64,000 nt of DNA from an uncultured delta proteobacterium (GTDB lineage: Bacteria; Desulfobacterota; Desulfovibrionia; Desulfovibrionales; Desulfovibrionaceae). Positions 43,045 through 52,085 of this stretch are shown here, piece after piece (the first letter of the stretch is position 1; every line of letters starts with the position of its first letter). The stretch is from NCBI GenBank assembly GCA_903843965.1, contig CAIMRY010000006.1, forward strand, positions 98,642-162,641, given 5' to 3'. Below the pieces are notes generated by a model. It was given only the letters and a program-made list of their open reading frames with translations. It was not told the DNA's origin and ran no database searches. The translations under genes and the position numbers were made by a program.

Positions 43045-43820
43045 GCCAGAAAACCCTTGCTGATCCCGTCCTTCAGTTCCGCCAGGAGCGCACAGAGCGC
43101 ATCCAGGCCATGGGCCGCGACCAGGCCCTGAAGGACACGGCCCAGGCCTTTACCGTGGCCTCCACCCGCGCCGGGTACTCCTACAATTTCAGCTGGATGG
43201 GCCGACCGGTCATCCAGTACCCCCAGGACATGATGGCCCTGCAGGAGATCATCTGGGACATGCGCCCGGATGTGGTCATGGAGACCGGCATCGCCCACGG
43301 CGGCAGCCTGATCTTCTCGGCCTCCATGCTGGAGCTGCTGGGCGATGCCGGGGGCGATGACGGCGGCAAGACGCGCTTCGTGCTCGGCGTGGACATCGAC
43401 ATCCGCGCCCACAACCGCGCGGCCATCGAGGCCCACCCCATGAGCAAACGCATCCGCATGATCCAGGGCTCCAGCATCGACGAGGGCATTGCCGCCCAGG
43501 TGCGCGCGGAGCTGGCCGGGTGCACAAACCCGCTGGTGGTGCTGGACTCCAACCACACCCACGCGCATGTGCTGCGCGAGCTTCAGCTCTACTCGCCCCT
43601 TGTGAGAAAAGGCGGCTGGCTCATTGTTTTCGATACGGTTGTGGAGAACATGCCCGCAGACTTCTACCCGGACCGGCCCTGGGGCCTGGGCGACAACCCC
43701 ATGACCGCCGTGGACGCCTTTTTGCGGGACAACGACCGCTTCGTCATCGACGCGGACATGGACGCCAAGCTCAGCGTGAGCATGGCCCCGCGCGGCTACC
43801 TGCGCTGCGTGAAGGACTGA
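43041..43820 (+). CDS. Cephalosporin hydroxylase (CmcI)/rhamnosyl O-methyltransferase-like protein
   Basis: 259 residues. VVMETGIAHGGSLIFSASML near 75 is the SAM-binding motif of the CmcI/RhmO family (PF04989). LGVDIDIRAHNRAAIEAHPM near 116 and VVLDSNHTHAHVLRELQLYS near 167 complete the pattern. In glycan clusters this family usually O-methylates a sugar hydroxyl. It is the last of four overlapping genes. No terminator is obvious in the 293-bp gap that follows. Confidence 0.85.
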   Translation: MSQKTLADPVLQFRQERTERIQAMGRDQALKDTAQAFTVASTRAGYSYNFSWMGRPVIQYPQDMMALQEIIWDMRPDVVMETGIAHGGSLIFSASMLELLGDAGGDDGGKTRFVLGVDIDIRAHNRAAIEAHPMSKRIRMIQGSSIDEGIAAQVRAELAGCTNPLVVLDSNHTHAHVLRELQLYSPLVRKGGWLIVFDTVVENMPADFYPDRPWGLGDNPMTAVDAFLRDNDRFVIDADMDAKLSVSMAPRGYLRCVKD

Positions 43821-44113
43821 CGGAAGGCACGGGCAGGAGGCTGGCGGCCACGGCTGACGAGAGGACTGGCGGCCACGGCTGACGTCACGATTGACGGCCA
43901 CGATTGGCAACCGGCTCTGCGGGCCGTTTGGCAGGCCTTTGGCCCCAGCTCGCCACGCCTGGCGCCGCCAACGCGAACCGGCGGCCAGAATGATCGCACG
44001 GGCCAGTACCGGCGGCACGGCACGAAGCGGACAGACGCGGACGAACGCGAACCGGCGCAAGGCGCACAGGCCGACCTGAATCGGCGAACCGGGCGAACCG
44101 AAGGAACAAGCAC
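43821..44113. other. Intergenic DNA with ctggcggccacggctgacg repeats
   Basis: Three imperfect copies of GGCGGCCACGGCTGACG (near 43842, 43869 and 43891) and gaaccggcg words. No ORF and no clear promoter seen. Confidence 0.5.
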
Positions 44114-44905
44114 ATGGAAGTCGTCATCCTCTGCGGGGGCCTGGGCACCCGCCTGCGCGAAGAAACCGAATTCCGGCCCAAGCCCATGGTCGGCATCGGC
44201 TCGCGGCCCATCCTCTGGCACATCATGAAGATCTTCGCCTCCCAGGGGCACACGGACTTCACCCTGGCGCTGGGCTACAAGGGCGAGATGATCAAGGACT
44301 ATTTCCTCAACTACGAGGCCATGAACAACGACATCACCATCGAGCTGGGCAAGCCCGCCTCGGCGCTTCTCCACTCCTGCCACGAGGAGTGCGGCTGGAA
44401 GGTGACCCTGGCCAGCACCGGCGAAAAGGCCCTCAAGGGCGCGCGGCTGAAAAAGGTCGCCCGGTACATCACGGGCGAGACCTTCCTCATGACCTACGGC
44501 GACGGCGTGGCCAATGTCGACCTTGCCGCGCTCATCGCCTTCCACCAGGCCCACGGCAAGATGGTCACGGTGAGCGGCGTGACGCCGGGCTCGCTCTTCG
44601 GCGAGCTGAAGATCGAGGGCGACCGCGTGGCCCGCTTCCACGAAAAGCCCAAAGGCCCTGACCACGCACGGTCCGACAAGCTCATCAACGGCGGCTACAT
44701 GTGCCTGAACCGCGCCATCTTCGACCGCCTGACCGAGGACGACGCCTGCGACCTGGAGTTCGGCCCCTTTGAGCGCCTGGCCGAGGAGGGCGAGCTCATG
44801 GTCCACCGCCACCCCGGCTTCTGGGCCTGCATGGACACCCTGCGCGACACCGAGCACCTGAACAAGCTCTGGGACAGCGGCCAGGCCGGGTGGAAAACCT
44901 GGTAG
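44114..44905 (+). CDS. rfbF: Glucose-1-phosphate cytidylyltransferase
   Basis: 263 residues, AAGGAAC before the ATG. VVILCGGLGTRLREETEFRP near 3 is the nucleotidyltransferase signature of RfbF, with KPMVGIGSRPILWHIMKIFA next and YGDGVANVDLAALI near 132. It makes CDP-glucose from CTP and glucose-1-phosphate, the first step of CDP-linked 3,6-dideoxy or 6-deoxy sugars. The downstream rfbG completes the pair. Confidence 0.95.
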   Translation: MEVVILCGGLGTRLREETEFRPKPMVGIGSRPILWHIMKIFASQGHTDFTLALGYKGEMIKDYFLNYEAMNNDITIELGKPASALLHSCHEECGWKVTLASTGEKALKGARLKKVARYITGETFLMTYGDGVANVDLAALIAFHQAHGKMVTVSGVTPGSLFGELKIEGDRVARFHEKPKGPDHARSDKLINGGYMCLNRAIFDRLTEDDACDLEFGPFERLAEEGELMVHRHPGFWACMDTLRDTEHLNKLWDSGQAGWKTW

Positions 44906-44975
44906 CCGGGCCGCAAGCCAGATCGCAAGCCAGATCGCAAGCCAGACCGCAAGCCAGGCCACAAGCCGGAGAGGA
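44906..44975 (+). repeat. 12-nt tandem repeat between rfbF and rfbG
   Basis: About five imperfect units of GCAAGCCAGATC fill the gap, ending at the rfbG SD (GGAGAGGAC). It keeps rfbF and rfbG about 77 bases apart. Confidence 0.8.
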
Positions 44976-44982
44976 CAACGCC

Positions 44983-46137
44983 ATGCACGACGGCTTCTTT
45001 GCGGGCCGCAGGGTCCTGATCACCGGGCACACGGGCTTCAAGGGCGCGTGGCTGTGCCATTTGCTGGCCCACCTGGGGGCCGTGGTGCACGGCTATTCGC
45101 TCGACCCGCCGAGCCAGCCGAGCCTCTTCGGCCTCACCGGGCTGGACTCCAGTATGAAGGGCGACCCGCCCCAGACAAAGACCGGCGGCCAGGTGAACCA
45201 GCACGCGGACATCCTGGACCTGCCCCGGCTGATCAAGGCCGTGGACGGGTTCGCGCCCGAGATCGTTCTGCACATGGCCGCGCAGTCCCTGGTGCGCCCC
45301 AGCTACGCCGACCCGGCAGGCACCTTCGCCGTCAATGTGCAGGGCACGGTGAACGTGCTGGAGGCCTGCCGCCTGGCCCCGGTCCCGGAAGGCCAGAGCC
45401 GCGCCATCGTGGTCGTGACCAGCGACAAGTGCTACGAGAACCGCGAGTGGGTGCACGGCTACCGCGAGACCGATCCCATGGGCGGGCACGACCCGTACTC
45501 CGCAAGCAAGGGCTGCGCCGAGCTGGCCGCTGCGGCCTATGCGCGCTCGTTTTTTCCGGCCCGCAGCCACGCACAGCACCGCACGGCCCTGGCCACGGCC
45601 CGCGCGGGCAATGTCATCGGCGGGGGCGACTTCGCGCTCGACCGCCTGGTGCCGGACATGGCCCGGGCCTTTGCCCAGGGCGAGGCCGTGCGCATCCGCC
45701 GGCCCGAGGCCGTGCGCCCCTGGCAGCACGTGCTGGAGCCCTTGTCCGGCTACCTGCTGCTGGCGCGCAGGCTCCTTGAGAGCGGCCCGGACGGCGACTC
45801 AACATTCGGCGGCGGCTGGAACTTCGGCCCCGGACCGGACGACGTGCGCAGCGTGGGCCAGGTGGCCCGGCGCTTTGCCCAGCTCTGGGGCGACGACGCG
45901 CGCCTGGACCTCGACCCCAATCAGGACACCGGCGAGCACCCGCACGAGGCCGGGCTGCTGGTGCTCGACTGCGCCAAGGCCAGAACCCTGCTGGGCTGGC
46001 GTCCGCGCCTGGGCCTGGACCAGGCCCTTTTGTGGACCTGCGGCTGGTACCGCGCCTGGGCCGGGGGCGACCACGACCTGCGCGAGCTGGTGCGCGCCCA
46101 GGTGCGCGAATTTTTGGCCCATCAGCAGGCCGCGTAG
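44983..46137 (+). CDS. rfbG: CDP-glucose 4,6-dehydratase
   Basis: 384 residues, GAGAGGAC before the ATG. VLITGHTGFKGAWLCHLLAH near 10 is the NAD-binding motif specific to RfbG. VLHMAAQSLVRPSYADP near 87 and VVTSDKCYENREW near 141 carry conserved residues; the Y-x3-K is in DPYSASKGCAEL near 168. It converts CDP-glucose to CDP-4-keto-6-deoxyglucose, which the next genes can epimerise and C-methylate. Confidence 0.95.
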   Translation: MHDGFFAGRRVLITGHTGFKGAWLCHLLAHLGAVVHGYSLDPPSQPSLFGLTGLDSSMKGDPPQTKTGGQVNQHADILDLPRLIKAVDGFAPEIVLHMAAQSLVRPSYADPAGTFAVNVQGTVNVLEACRLAPVPEGQSRAIVVVTSDKCYENREWVHGYRETDPMGGHDPYSASKGCAELAAAAYARSFFPARSHAQHRTALATARAGNVIGGGDFALDRLVPDMARAFAQGEAVRIRRPEAVRPWQHVLEPLSGYLLLARRLLESGPDGDSTFGGGWNFGPGPDDVRSVGQVARRFAQLWGDDARLDLDPNQDTGEHPHEAGLLVLDCAKARTLLGWRPRLGLDQALLWTCGWYRAWAGGDHDLRELVRAQVREFLAHQQAA

Positions 46138-46143
46138 GCGCGC

Positions 46144-46746
46144 GTGGGCAGCCTCAGCCTCATCCCCCAGCCCCTGGCGGGCCTGACCGTGGTCCAAACC
46201 GCGGCCTTCGAGGACCACCGGGGGGCATTCGCCCGGCTGTTCTGCGCCCATGAGCTGGCAGAGCTTGGCATGCAGCCCATCGTCCAGATCAACCACTCCC
46301 TGACCCGCGTGGCCGGGGCCGTGCGCGGCCTGCACTTCCAGCGCCCGCCAAAGGCCGAGGCCAAGCTGGTGCGCTGCCTGCGCGGCCGCGTGCTCGACGT
46401 GGCCGTGGACCTGCGCGCGGGCTCGCCCACGTATCTGTCCTGGCGCGCGGTGGAGCTTTCCGCCTTGAACCGGCTGGCGCTGTTTGTGCCGCGCGGCTTT
46501 GCCCACGGCTTCCAGACGCTGACGCCGGACTGCGAGCTGTTGTACCTGCACGACGAATTCTACAGCCCGGAGCATGAGGGCGGCCTGCGCCATGACGACC
46601 CGGCGCTGTTGATCCCCTGGCCCCTGCCCGTGGCCGACCTCTCGGCCCGGGACGCCGCGCACCCGCTGTTGTCCCCCGGCTTCGCCCCCCTGTTGATCGA
46701 CATAATTGACGCAATCGACACGATCGACACGAAGGAACATTCATGA
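46144..46746 (+). CDS. dTDP-4-dehydrorhamnose 3,5-epimerase-like cupin (acts on a CDP-keto sugar)
   Basis: 200 residues. FEDHRGAFARLFCAHEL near 22, QINHSLTRVAGAVRGLHFQR near 50 and the catalytic VPRGFAHGFQTL near 118 define an RmlC-like cupin. The GTG start has no good SD; translation may be coupled to rfbG 6 bases upstream. The C-terminus ends in IDIIDAIDTIDTKEH, coded by 9-nt repeats, beyond the fold. In this setting it probably epimerises CDP-4-keto-6-deoxyglucose before C-methylation. Confidence 0.85.
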   Translation: MGSLSLIPQPLAGLTVVQTAAFEDHRGAFARLFCAHELAELGMQPIVQINHSLTRVAGAVRGLHFQRPPKAEAKLVRCLRGRVLDVAVDLRAGSPTYLSWRAVELSALNRLALFVPRGFAHGFQTLTPDCELLYLHDEFYSPEHEGGLRHDDPALLIPWPLPVADLSARDAAHPLLSPGFAPLLIDIIDAIDTIDTKEHS

Positions 46747-47990
46747 ACTGCCGTTTCTGCGCCACGCCCCTGTCCCAGGTCTTCCTCGACCTGGGCGCGG
46801 CCCCGCCGTCCAATTCCTTTCTGACCGCAGACGAGCTGAGCGGCCCGGAGGTCTACTATCCGCTGAAGCTCTTCGTCTGCCCAGACTGCTTTCTGGTGCA
46901 GGTGGACGAGTACAAGCGCTCCAGCGAGATCTTCTCCCAGGGCTACGTGTACTTCTCGTCGTTCTCCAGCACCTGGCTGGCCCACGCCAAGGCCTACGTG
47001 GAGGCCACCCTGCCGCGCCTGGGCCTGGGGCCGCAGTCCCTGGTCATGGAGATAGCCTCAAACGACGGCTATTTGCTGCAATACGTGCGCGAGCGCGGGG
47101 TTCCGGCGCTGGGCGTCGAGCCCTCGGGCTCCACGGCCAGGGCCGCCCGGGAGCGCGGCATCGAGACCATCGAGGACTTCTTCGGGGTGCGCCTGGCCAC
47201 GGAGCTGGCCGGGCAGGGCAGGCAGGCCGATCTGATCATCGGCAACAACGTGCTGGCCCACGTGCCGGACGTAAACGACTTCGTGGAGGGCCTGCGCCTG
47301 GCGCTCAAGCCCGTCAATCCAGCCAATCCGGTCGGGGGCCTCATCAACCTGGAGTTTCCGCACCTGTACCGCCTGGTGGAGTCGGCCCAGTTCGACACCG
47401 TGTACCACGAGCACTTCTCCTATCTCTCGCTGACCACGGTGCGCGGCATCTTCGCGGCCCACGGGCTGGCCGTGTTCGACGCGGAGGAGCTGCCCACCCA
47501 CGGCGGCTCCCTGCGCATCCACGCCCGGCACTTGGCCGATCCACTGGCCCAGGAGACCTCTCGCCTGCACGCCCTGCTCGGCCTGGAGACAGCCAGCGGC
47601 ATGCGCACCAGCGCCTACTACCAGGGCTTCCAGACCAGGGCGGAGCGCATCAAGGCCGAGCTGCTGGGCTTTCTGGCCGAGCAGAAGCTGGCCGGGCGCA
47701 CGGTTGCGGCCTATGGCGCGGCGGCCAAGGGCAACACCCTGCTCAACTACTGCGGGGTCAAGCCGGACCAGGTGGCCTTTGTCTGCGACGCCAGCCCGCA
47801 CAAGCAGGGCCTGTTCCTGCCGGGCAGCCGCATCCCGGTGCTGCCGCCCAGCGCCCTGGCCGAGCGCAGGCCAGACTACGTGCTCATCCTGCCCTGGAAC
47901 ATCAAGGACGAGATCATGGTCCAGCTCGCATACGTGCGCAGCTGGGGCGGGCGCTTCGTGGTGCCCATCCCCAGCCCGGAAGTGCTGTAG
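46743..47990 (+). CDS. Sugar C-methyltransferase (TylC3/NovU type)
   Basis: 415 residues, start overlapping the previous stop. The N-terminal zinc knuckle CRFCATPL (near 3) with later CPDCF near 44 is the Methyltransf_13 module. SLVMEIASNDGYLLQYVRER near 99 is the SAM site, and the C-terminal Methyltransf_14 module has VAAYGAAAKGNTLLNYCG near 321. Homologues add a methyl to C3 of a nucleotide-bound 4-keto-6-deoxy sugar. With rfbF, rfbG and the epimerase, a branched CDP-sugar is a likely product; the exact sugar is inference. Confidence 0.88.
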   Translation: MNCRFCATPLSQVFLDLGAAPPSNSFLTADELSGPEVYYPLKLFVCPDCFLVQVDEYKRSSEIFSQGYVYFSSFSSTWLAHAKAYVEATLPRLGLGPQSLVMEIASNDGYLLQYVRERGVPALGVEPSGSTARAARERGIETIEDFFGVRLATELAGQGRQADLIIGNNVLAHVPDVNDFVEGLRLALKPVNPANPVGGLINLEFPHLYRLVESAQFDTVYHEHFSYLSLTTVRGIFAAHGLAVFDAEELPTHGGSLRIHARHLADPLAQETSRLHALLGLETASGMRTSAYYQGFQTRAERIKAELLGFLAEQKLAGRTVAAYGAAAKGNTLLNYCGVKPDQVAFVCDASPHKQGLFLPGSRIPVLPPSALAERRPDYVLILPWNIKDEIMVQLAYVRSWGGRFVVPIPSPEVL

Positions 47991-48354
47991 CGGCGCTGGT
48001 CCGGACCGAATCCTGGTCGAGTCGGCCCGGCCCTTGCGGGAAAAGCTCCGGCGCACCCGGCATAGCGCTCGCAACAGACTGACCCGCAACGGACTGACGC
48101 GCAGCAGGCTGACCCGCGTCGGGCCAAGCCGCAAACCGCAATCCCGAGGAATAGTTACACGGCCCGCCTGGCCGCAGGATCGGGAGCAGGACGCCGCGCC
48201 GCAGCGGCCCGAAAATCCGCAGGACGGCTGCGCGGGGCTGGGAGAAAGCCCGCCGGGCCCTGCCCCTGCCCCGCCTTGCCAGGACCCCATCCGACCGGGT
48301 ATACGGTGCCACCCCCGCCGTTTCTGGCCGGGCCAAGCCCACGGGAGCGTGCCT
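47991..48354. other. 364-bp gene-free stretch with 15-nt repeats
   Basis: Units like GACTGACCCGCAACG recur near 48075-48125. The remainder is GC-rich and open in several frames, but nothing resembles a known protein. No terminator is evident. Confidence 0.5.
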
Positions 48355-50121
48355 TTGAGCGAGCGAACGACCAGCGGATTCCAGCATTCCCTGCTGCTGA
48401 TGAAGCGCAGCCTGGGCTACTTCATGCCCTACAAGAAACGCATCTTCTGGGGCGTGGTGGGCATGCTCATCGTGGCGCCCTGCGCTGCGGCCACGGCCTG
48501 GCTGGTCAAGCTCGCCGTGGACGACGTGCTCATCAATAAGGACATGCAGGCCTTACAGCTGGTTACTCTCGGCGTCATCGGCCTCATGACCCTGAAGGGC
48601 GTGTTCCGCTTCATCCAGGTCTACTACATGAACACAGCCGGGCTCTACGCCATCAACGACGTGCGCAAGGAGCTGTACCACCGCATCATGTACCTGCCCA
48701 TGAGCTTCTTCAACGACACCCAGGTCGGCATGCTCATGAGCCGCATATTAAACGACGTGGGCCTGGTGCGCACCAGCCTGCCCTCGCTGATCATGCTCAT
48801 CCGCGAGATCTTCACCGTCATCGGGCTGACCTTCTACGTGTTCTACCTGGATTGGAAGCTGGCCTTCTGGGGCGTGCTGGTCATGCCGCTGGCCCTGTAC
48901 CCGTTCATCACCTTCAGCAAACGTCTGCGCAAGCTGGCGCGCAAGGCCCAGGTCAGCGTGTCCGATGTCTCGGTGCTGCTGCAAGAGGGCCTGTCCGGCA
49001 TCAAGGTCATCAAGGGTTTCGCCACCGAGGCCAAGGAGAGCCAGCGCTTCGACACCGAGGCCTTGAACTACGTGGATGTGAGCTGCAAACAGATCCGCGC
49101 CACGGAGCAGTCCTCGCGCATCATGGAGATCATCGGCTCCTTCGCCGCCGGGCTGGTGCTCTGGTACGGCGGCAGCCGGGTCATCCACGGCGATTTGACC
49201 AGCGGCGCGCTTTTAAGCTTCCTGACCTCCCTGGCGCTGTTGTACGAGCCCATCAAGCGCATCAACGCCTCGAACATGGACCTGCAGATGGCGCTCACCG
49301 GGGCCGAGCGCGTGTTCGAGATCATGGACATGGCCAAGCTGGTGAGCGAAAAGGGCGGCCAGCTCCTGTTCGACGAGCCCTTCCGCGAGCTGGCCATCGA
49401 AGACGTGACCTTCAGCTACGACAACACGCCGCGCCCGGCCATAGAGAGCCTGAGCCTGCTGGTGCGCGCCGGGGAGCGCGTGGCCATCGTCGGCCCCAGC
49501 GGCTCGGGCAAGTCCACCCTGGCCAACCTCCTGCCGCGCTTCTTCGACCCGCAGAAGGGCCGCATCACGGTCAACGGCCGACCCCTGCGCGACTACGACC
49601 TGAAGAGCCTGCGCCGCAAGATGGGCATGGTGGCCCAGGACACCTTCCTGTTCAACGCCACCGTGGCCGAGAACATCGCCTACGGCGCGGTGCGCGACTA
49701 CAGCCAGGAGGAGATCGAGGACGCGGCCAAGGCCGCCTATGCCCACGAGTTCATCCTGGAGCTGCCCCAGGGCTACCAGACCCTGGTGGGCGAGCGCGGG
49801 GTCAAGCTCTCCGGCGGGCAGAAGCAGCGGCTGACCATCGCCCGGGCCATTTTGAAGAATCCGCCGCTCTTGATCCTGGACGAGGCCACCAGCGCCCTGG
49901 ACACCGAGAGCGAGCGCATCGTGCAGCTGGCGCTGGAAAACCTCATGCAGTCGCGCACCAGCGTGGTCATCGCCCACCGTTTGTCCACTATCCTCACGGC
50001 GGACGTGATCGTGGTCATGGAAAACGGCCGCATCGTCGACCAGGGGCCCCACGCCGCGCTGCTGGCCCGCTGCGAGATCTACCAGCGCCTGTACGAAATG
50101 CAGTACGGCTGCGCCAGCTAG
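48355..50121 (+). CDS. ABC exporter, fused permease and ATPase (MsbA-like)
   Basis: 588 residues from a TTG at 48355 with GGGAG 7 bases upstream; the frame is open further 5' but the added sequence is not ABC-like. Six transmembrane helices lie in residues about 20-310, with [20 protein letters not shown] near 25. The ATPase has Walker [10 protein letters not shown] near 380, signature LSGGQKQR near 484, Walker [12 protein letters not shown] near 503 and the switch His in VIAHRLSTI near 540. Family members flip lipid A or lipid-linked glycans. The position between sugar genes and a GT9 gene favours export of a glycolipid. Confidence 0.92.
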   Translation: MSERTTSGFQHSLLLMKRSLGYFMPYKKRIFWGVVGMLIVAPCAAATAWLVKLAVDDVLINKDMQALQLVTLGVIGLMTLKGVFRFIQVYYMNTAGLYAINDVRKELYHRIMYLPMSFFNDTQVGMLMSRILNDVGLVRTSLPSLIMLIREIFTVIGLTFYVFYLDWKLAFWGVLVMPLALYPFITFSKRLRKLARKAQVSVSDVSVLLQEGLSGIKVIKGFATEAKESQRFDTEALNYVDVSCKQIRATEQSSRIMEIIGSFAAGLVLWYGGSRVIHGDLTSGALLSFLTSLALLYEPIKRINASNMDLQMALTGAERVFEIMDMAKLVSEKGGQLLFDEPFRELAIEDVTFSYDNTPRPAIESLSLLVRAGERVAIVGPSGSGKSTLANLLPRFFDPQKGRITVNGRPLRDYDLKSLRRKMGMVAQDTFLFNATVAENIAYGAVRDYSQEEIEDAAKAAYAHEFILELPQGYQTLVGERGVKLSGGQKQRLTIARAILKNPPLLILDEATSALDTESERIVQLALENLMQSRTSVVIAHRLSTILTADVIVVMENGRIVDQGPHAALLARCEIYQRLYEMQYGCAS

Positions 50122-50128
50122 GCCCCCC

Positions 50129-51229
50129 ATGCCGCGCCCAACGGACTACCGCATCGACGGCCTGGCCGGGCTGAGTCCCCGGCGCATCCTGCTCTGCCAG
50201 CAGCGGCAGATCGGCGACGTGATCCTGCTCACCCCGACCATCCACCTGCTCAAAACCCGCTTCCCCGAGGCCGAGATCGAGGTGCTGACCGAGAAGAAGT
50301 GCGCGCCCGTGCTGCTGCACAACCCCGAGGTGGCCCACGTGTGGGAGCTGGACCGGGGGCTCGGGTTTCTCGAAAGCCTGAAGTTTTACCGCCGCGTGGG
50401 CACGGGCGGAGGCCGGGGCCGCTATGACCTGATCATCGACTTCCAGCAGCTGCCGCGCATCCGCTGGGTGCTGGCCCTGTCCGACTGCCCGGTGAAGCTC
50501 TCCTACCCGCCGCCCTGGTACAACCGGCCCTTCTACACCCACTGGGCCCCGGTCAGCGGCCCCTACGCGGCCAAGTGCAAGGCCGGGGTGGTGCTGCACG
50601 CATTCGGCCTCACCTGGACCAACGAGCCCGCCCGGGTCACCCTGACCGAGGCCGAGCGCAACAGCGCAGGCGAGCTGCTGGCCTCCTGGGGCGTCACCCC
50701 GCAGGACACGCTGGTCACCGTGGACGCCACCCACCGCCGGGCCACGCGCATCTGGCCGCTTGCGCACTACGCGCAGCTGCTTTTCGCCGCCTGGCAGGCC
50801 CGGCCGGACCTCAAGTTCCTGCTGCTCTACGGCCCCGGCGAAATGGAGGAAGCCAGGCCGCTTTTGACCCAGGCCGTGCAGACCGGCCTGCCTGCGGAGC
50901 GCATCCTGCTGGCCCCCCGGCAGACCGAGCTGCGCGAGGTGCCCGCCATTTTGACCCACGTGGGGCTGCACCTGGGCAACGACTCCTCGCCCCGGCACTT
51001 CGCCCTGGCCGTGGGCACGCCCAGCCTGGTTGTGCGCGGCGGCGGCAGCAACGCCTGGACCTACCCCGGCCCCGGACACGAGGACGTGGCCCTGGGCCTT
51101 GCCTGCCAGCCCTGCGGCGACAACGACTGCCCAAAGGGGCACATGCGCTGCCTTACAGAGCTGATGCCGGACATGGTGCTGCCGCGCCTTTTGTCCATGC
51201 TGGAGCGCTACGCGTCCCCGAAGCCCTGA
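50129..51229 (+). CDS. Glycosyltransferase family 9 (heptosyltransferase-like)
   Basis: 366 residues, 7 bases after the ABC gene. ILLCQQRQIGDVILLTPTIH near 17 is the GT9 N-terminal motif, and LHLGNDSSPRHFALAVGTPS near 286 is the C-terminal donor-binding block. The tail has CQPCGDNDCPKGHMRCLTEL near 329, four cysteines often seen in LpsA/heptosyltransferase III-like members. It probably adds a heptose or related sugar to the LPS core. It ends the glycan transcription unit, followed by a strong hairpin. Confidence 0.9.
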   Translation: MPRPTDYRIDGLAGLSPRRILLCQQRQIGDVILLTPTIHLLKTRFPEAEIEVLTEKKCAPVLLHNPEVAHVWELDRGLGFLESLKFYRRVGTGGGRGRYDLIIDFQQLPRIRWVLALSDCPVKLSYPPPWYNRPFYTHWAPVSGPYAAKCKAGVVLHAFGLTWTNEPARVTLTEAERNSAGELLASWGVTPQDTLVTVDATHRRATRIWPLAHYAQLLFAAWQARPDLKFLLLYGPGEMEEARPLLTQAVQTGLPAERILLAPRQTELREVPAILTHVGLHLGNDSSPRHFALAVGTPSLVVRGGGSNAWTYPGPGHEDVALGLACQPCGDNDCPKGHMRCLTELMPDMVLPRLLSMLERYASPKP

Positions 51230-51569
51230 ACAAAAGCCGTTGACCGGCAGGGGCTCCGGCCCCTGGACCCCGCCAAAGGGCCCCTTCGGGGTTCATAACC
51301 GCCCCCCGGACCCCCCAGCGCGCCGAACGGGCTGTTTCAGGAAAGACCTGAAACAGCCCGTTCGGCTTGTGAGGGTGAGGCGAGGGCGAGGCGAAGCAGG
51401 GATGCCGGGTCGGTTGGAGCGGAACCGGCAGAAGCGCGGCCAGTCCGGGCCGGGCAGGGCGGGCGGTTGACGCCGCGCCGTAACCTGTGCCATAGGCCCG
51501 CGCGTACGCAGCGCACAAGGCGGCCCGCCTGTTCACGCCGCGCCAACCCGCCAGCCGCAAGAGGACCCC
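51230..51569. other. 340-bp intergenic region with hairpin module
   Basis: It contains a CAGGGGCtccgGCCCCTG hairpin (51248-51265), a CCCCTTCGGGG element (51283-51293) and the perfect hairpin 51322-51366. The rest holds no supported ORF. Confidence 0.65.
51322..51366 (+). terminator. 20-bp perfect hairpin, family copy C
   Basis: GCCGAACGGGCTGTTTCAGG, loop AAAGA, exact reverse complement. It lies about 95 bases 3' of the GT9 stop. The seventh stem pair is C-G here, against A-T in copy A and G-C in copy B. Confidence 0.75.
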
Positions 51570-52085
51570 ATGCGCATCCGCCCGGAAACGCCCGCCGACC
51601 ACGCCGCCATCCGCGAGATCAACGTCGCGGCCTTTGCCGTCCACCCCTTCAGCCGCCAGACCGAGCACCTCATTGTCGAGGCCCTGCGCGCGGACGGGGC
51701 CCTGACCCTGTCGCTGGTGGCCGAGGCCGAAGGTGGTGCTGAAGACGGCGCGGTTGTCGGGCACATCGCCTTTTCAACCTCGCTCATCGACGGGCGCGAC
51801 CAGGGCTGGCACCTGCTGGGGCCGGTGGCCGTGCTGCCGCAGCTGCAGCGGCGCGGCATCGGCAAGGCGCTGGTCGCCGCCGGGCTCGCCGAGCTGCGGG
51901 CCTTGGGCTCCCGGGGCTGCGTGCTGGTGGGCGATCCCGGCTACTACACCCGCCTGGGCTTCCGCCAGGCCGCGAGCCTGGTGTATCCCGGCGTGCCGCC
52001 GGAGGTGGTGCTGTGCCTGCCGCTGGTCGGCGACGAGCCCGCCGGAACGGTGGGGCACCACCCGGCCTTTGACGTGGGGCTCTGA
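51570..52085 (+). CDS. GNAT family N-acetyltransferase (YhbS-like)
   Basis: 171 residues; AAGAGG precedes the ATG. The start is MRIRPETPADHAAIREINVA. The acetyl-CoA loop is in VAVLPQLQRRGIGKALVAAG near 86 (Q-R-R-G-I-G-K). GCVLVGDPGYYTRLGFRQAA near 119 is typical of the YhbS group. The substrate is unknown. It stands alone between two hairpin-bearing gaps. Confidence 0.85.
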   Translation: MRIRPETPADHAAIREINVAAFAVHPFSRQTEHLIVEALRADGALTLSLVAEAEGGAEDGAVVGHIAFSTSLIDGRDQGWHLLGPVAVLPQLQRRGIGKALVAAGLAELRALGSRGCVLVGDPGYYTRLGFRQAASLVYPGVPPEVVLCLPLVGDEPAGTVGHHPAFDVGL

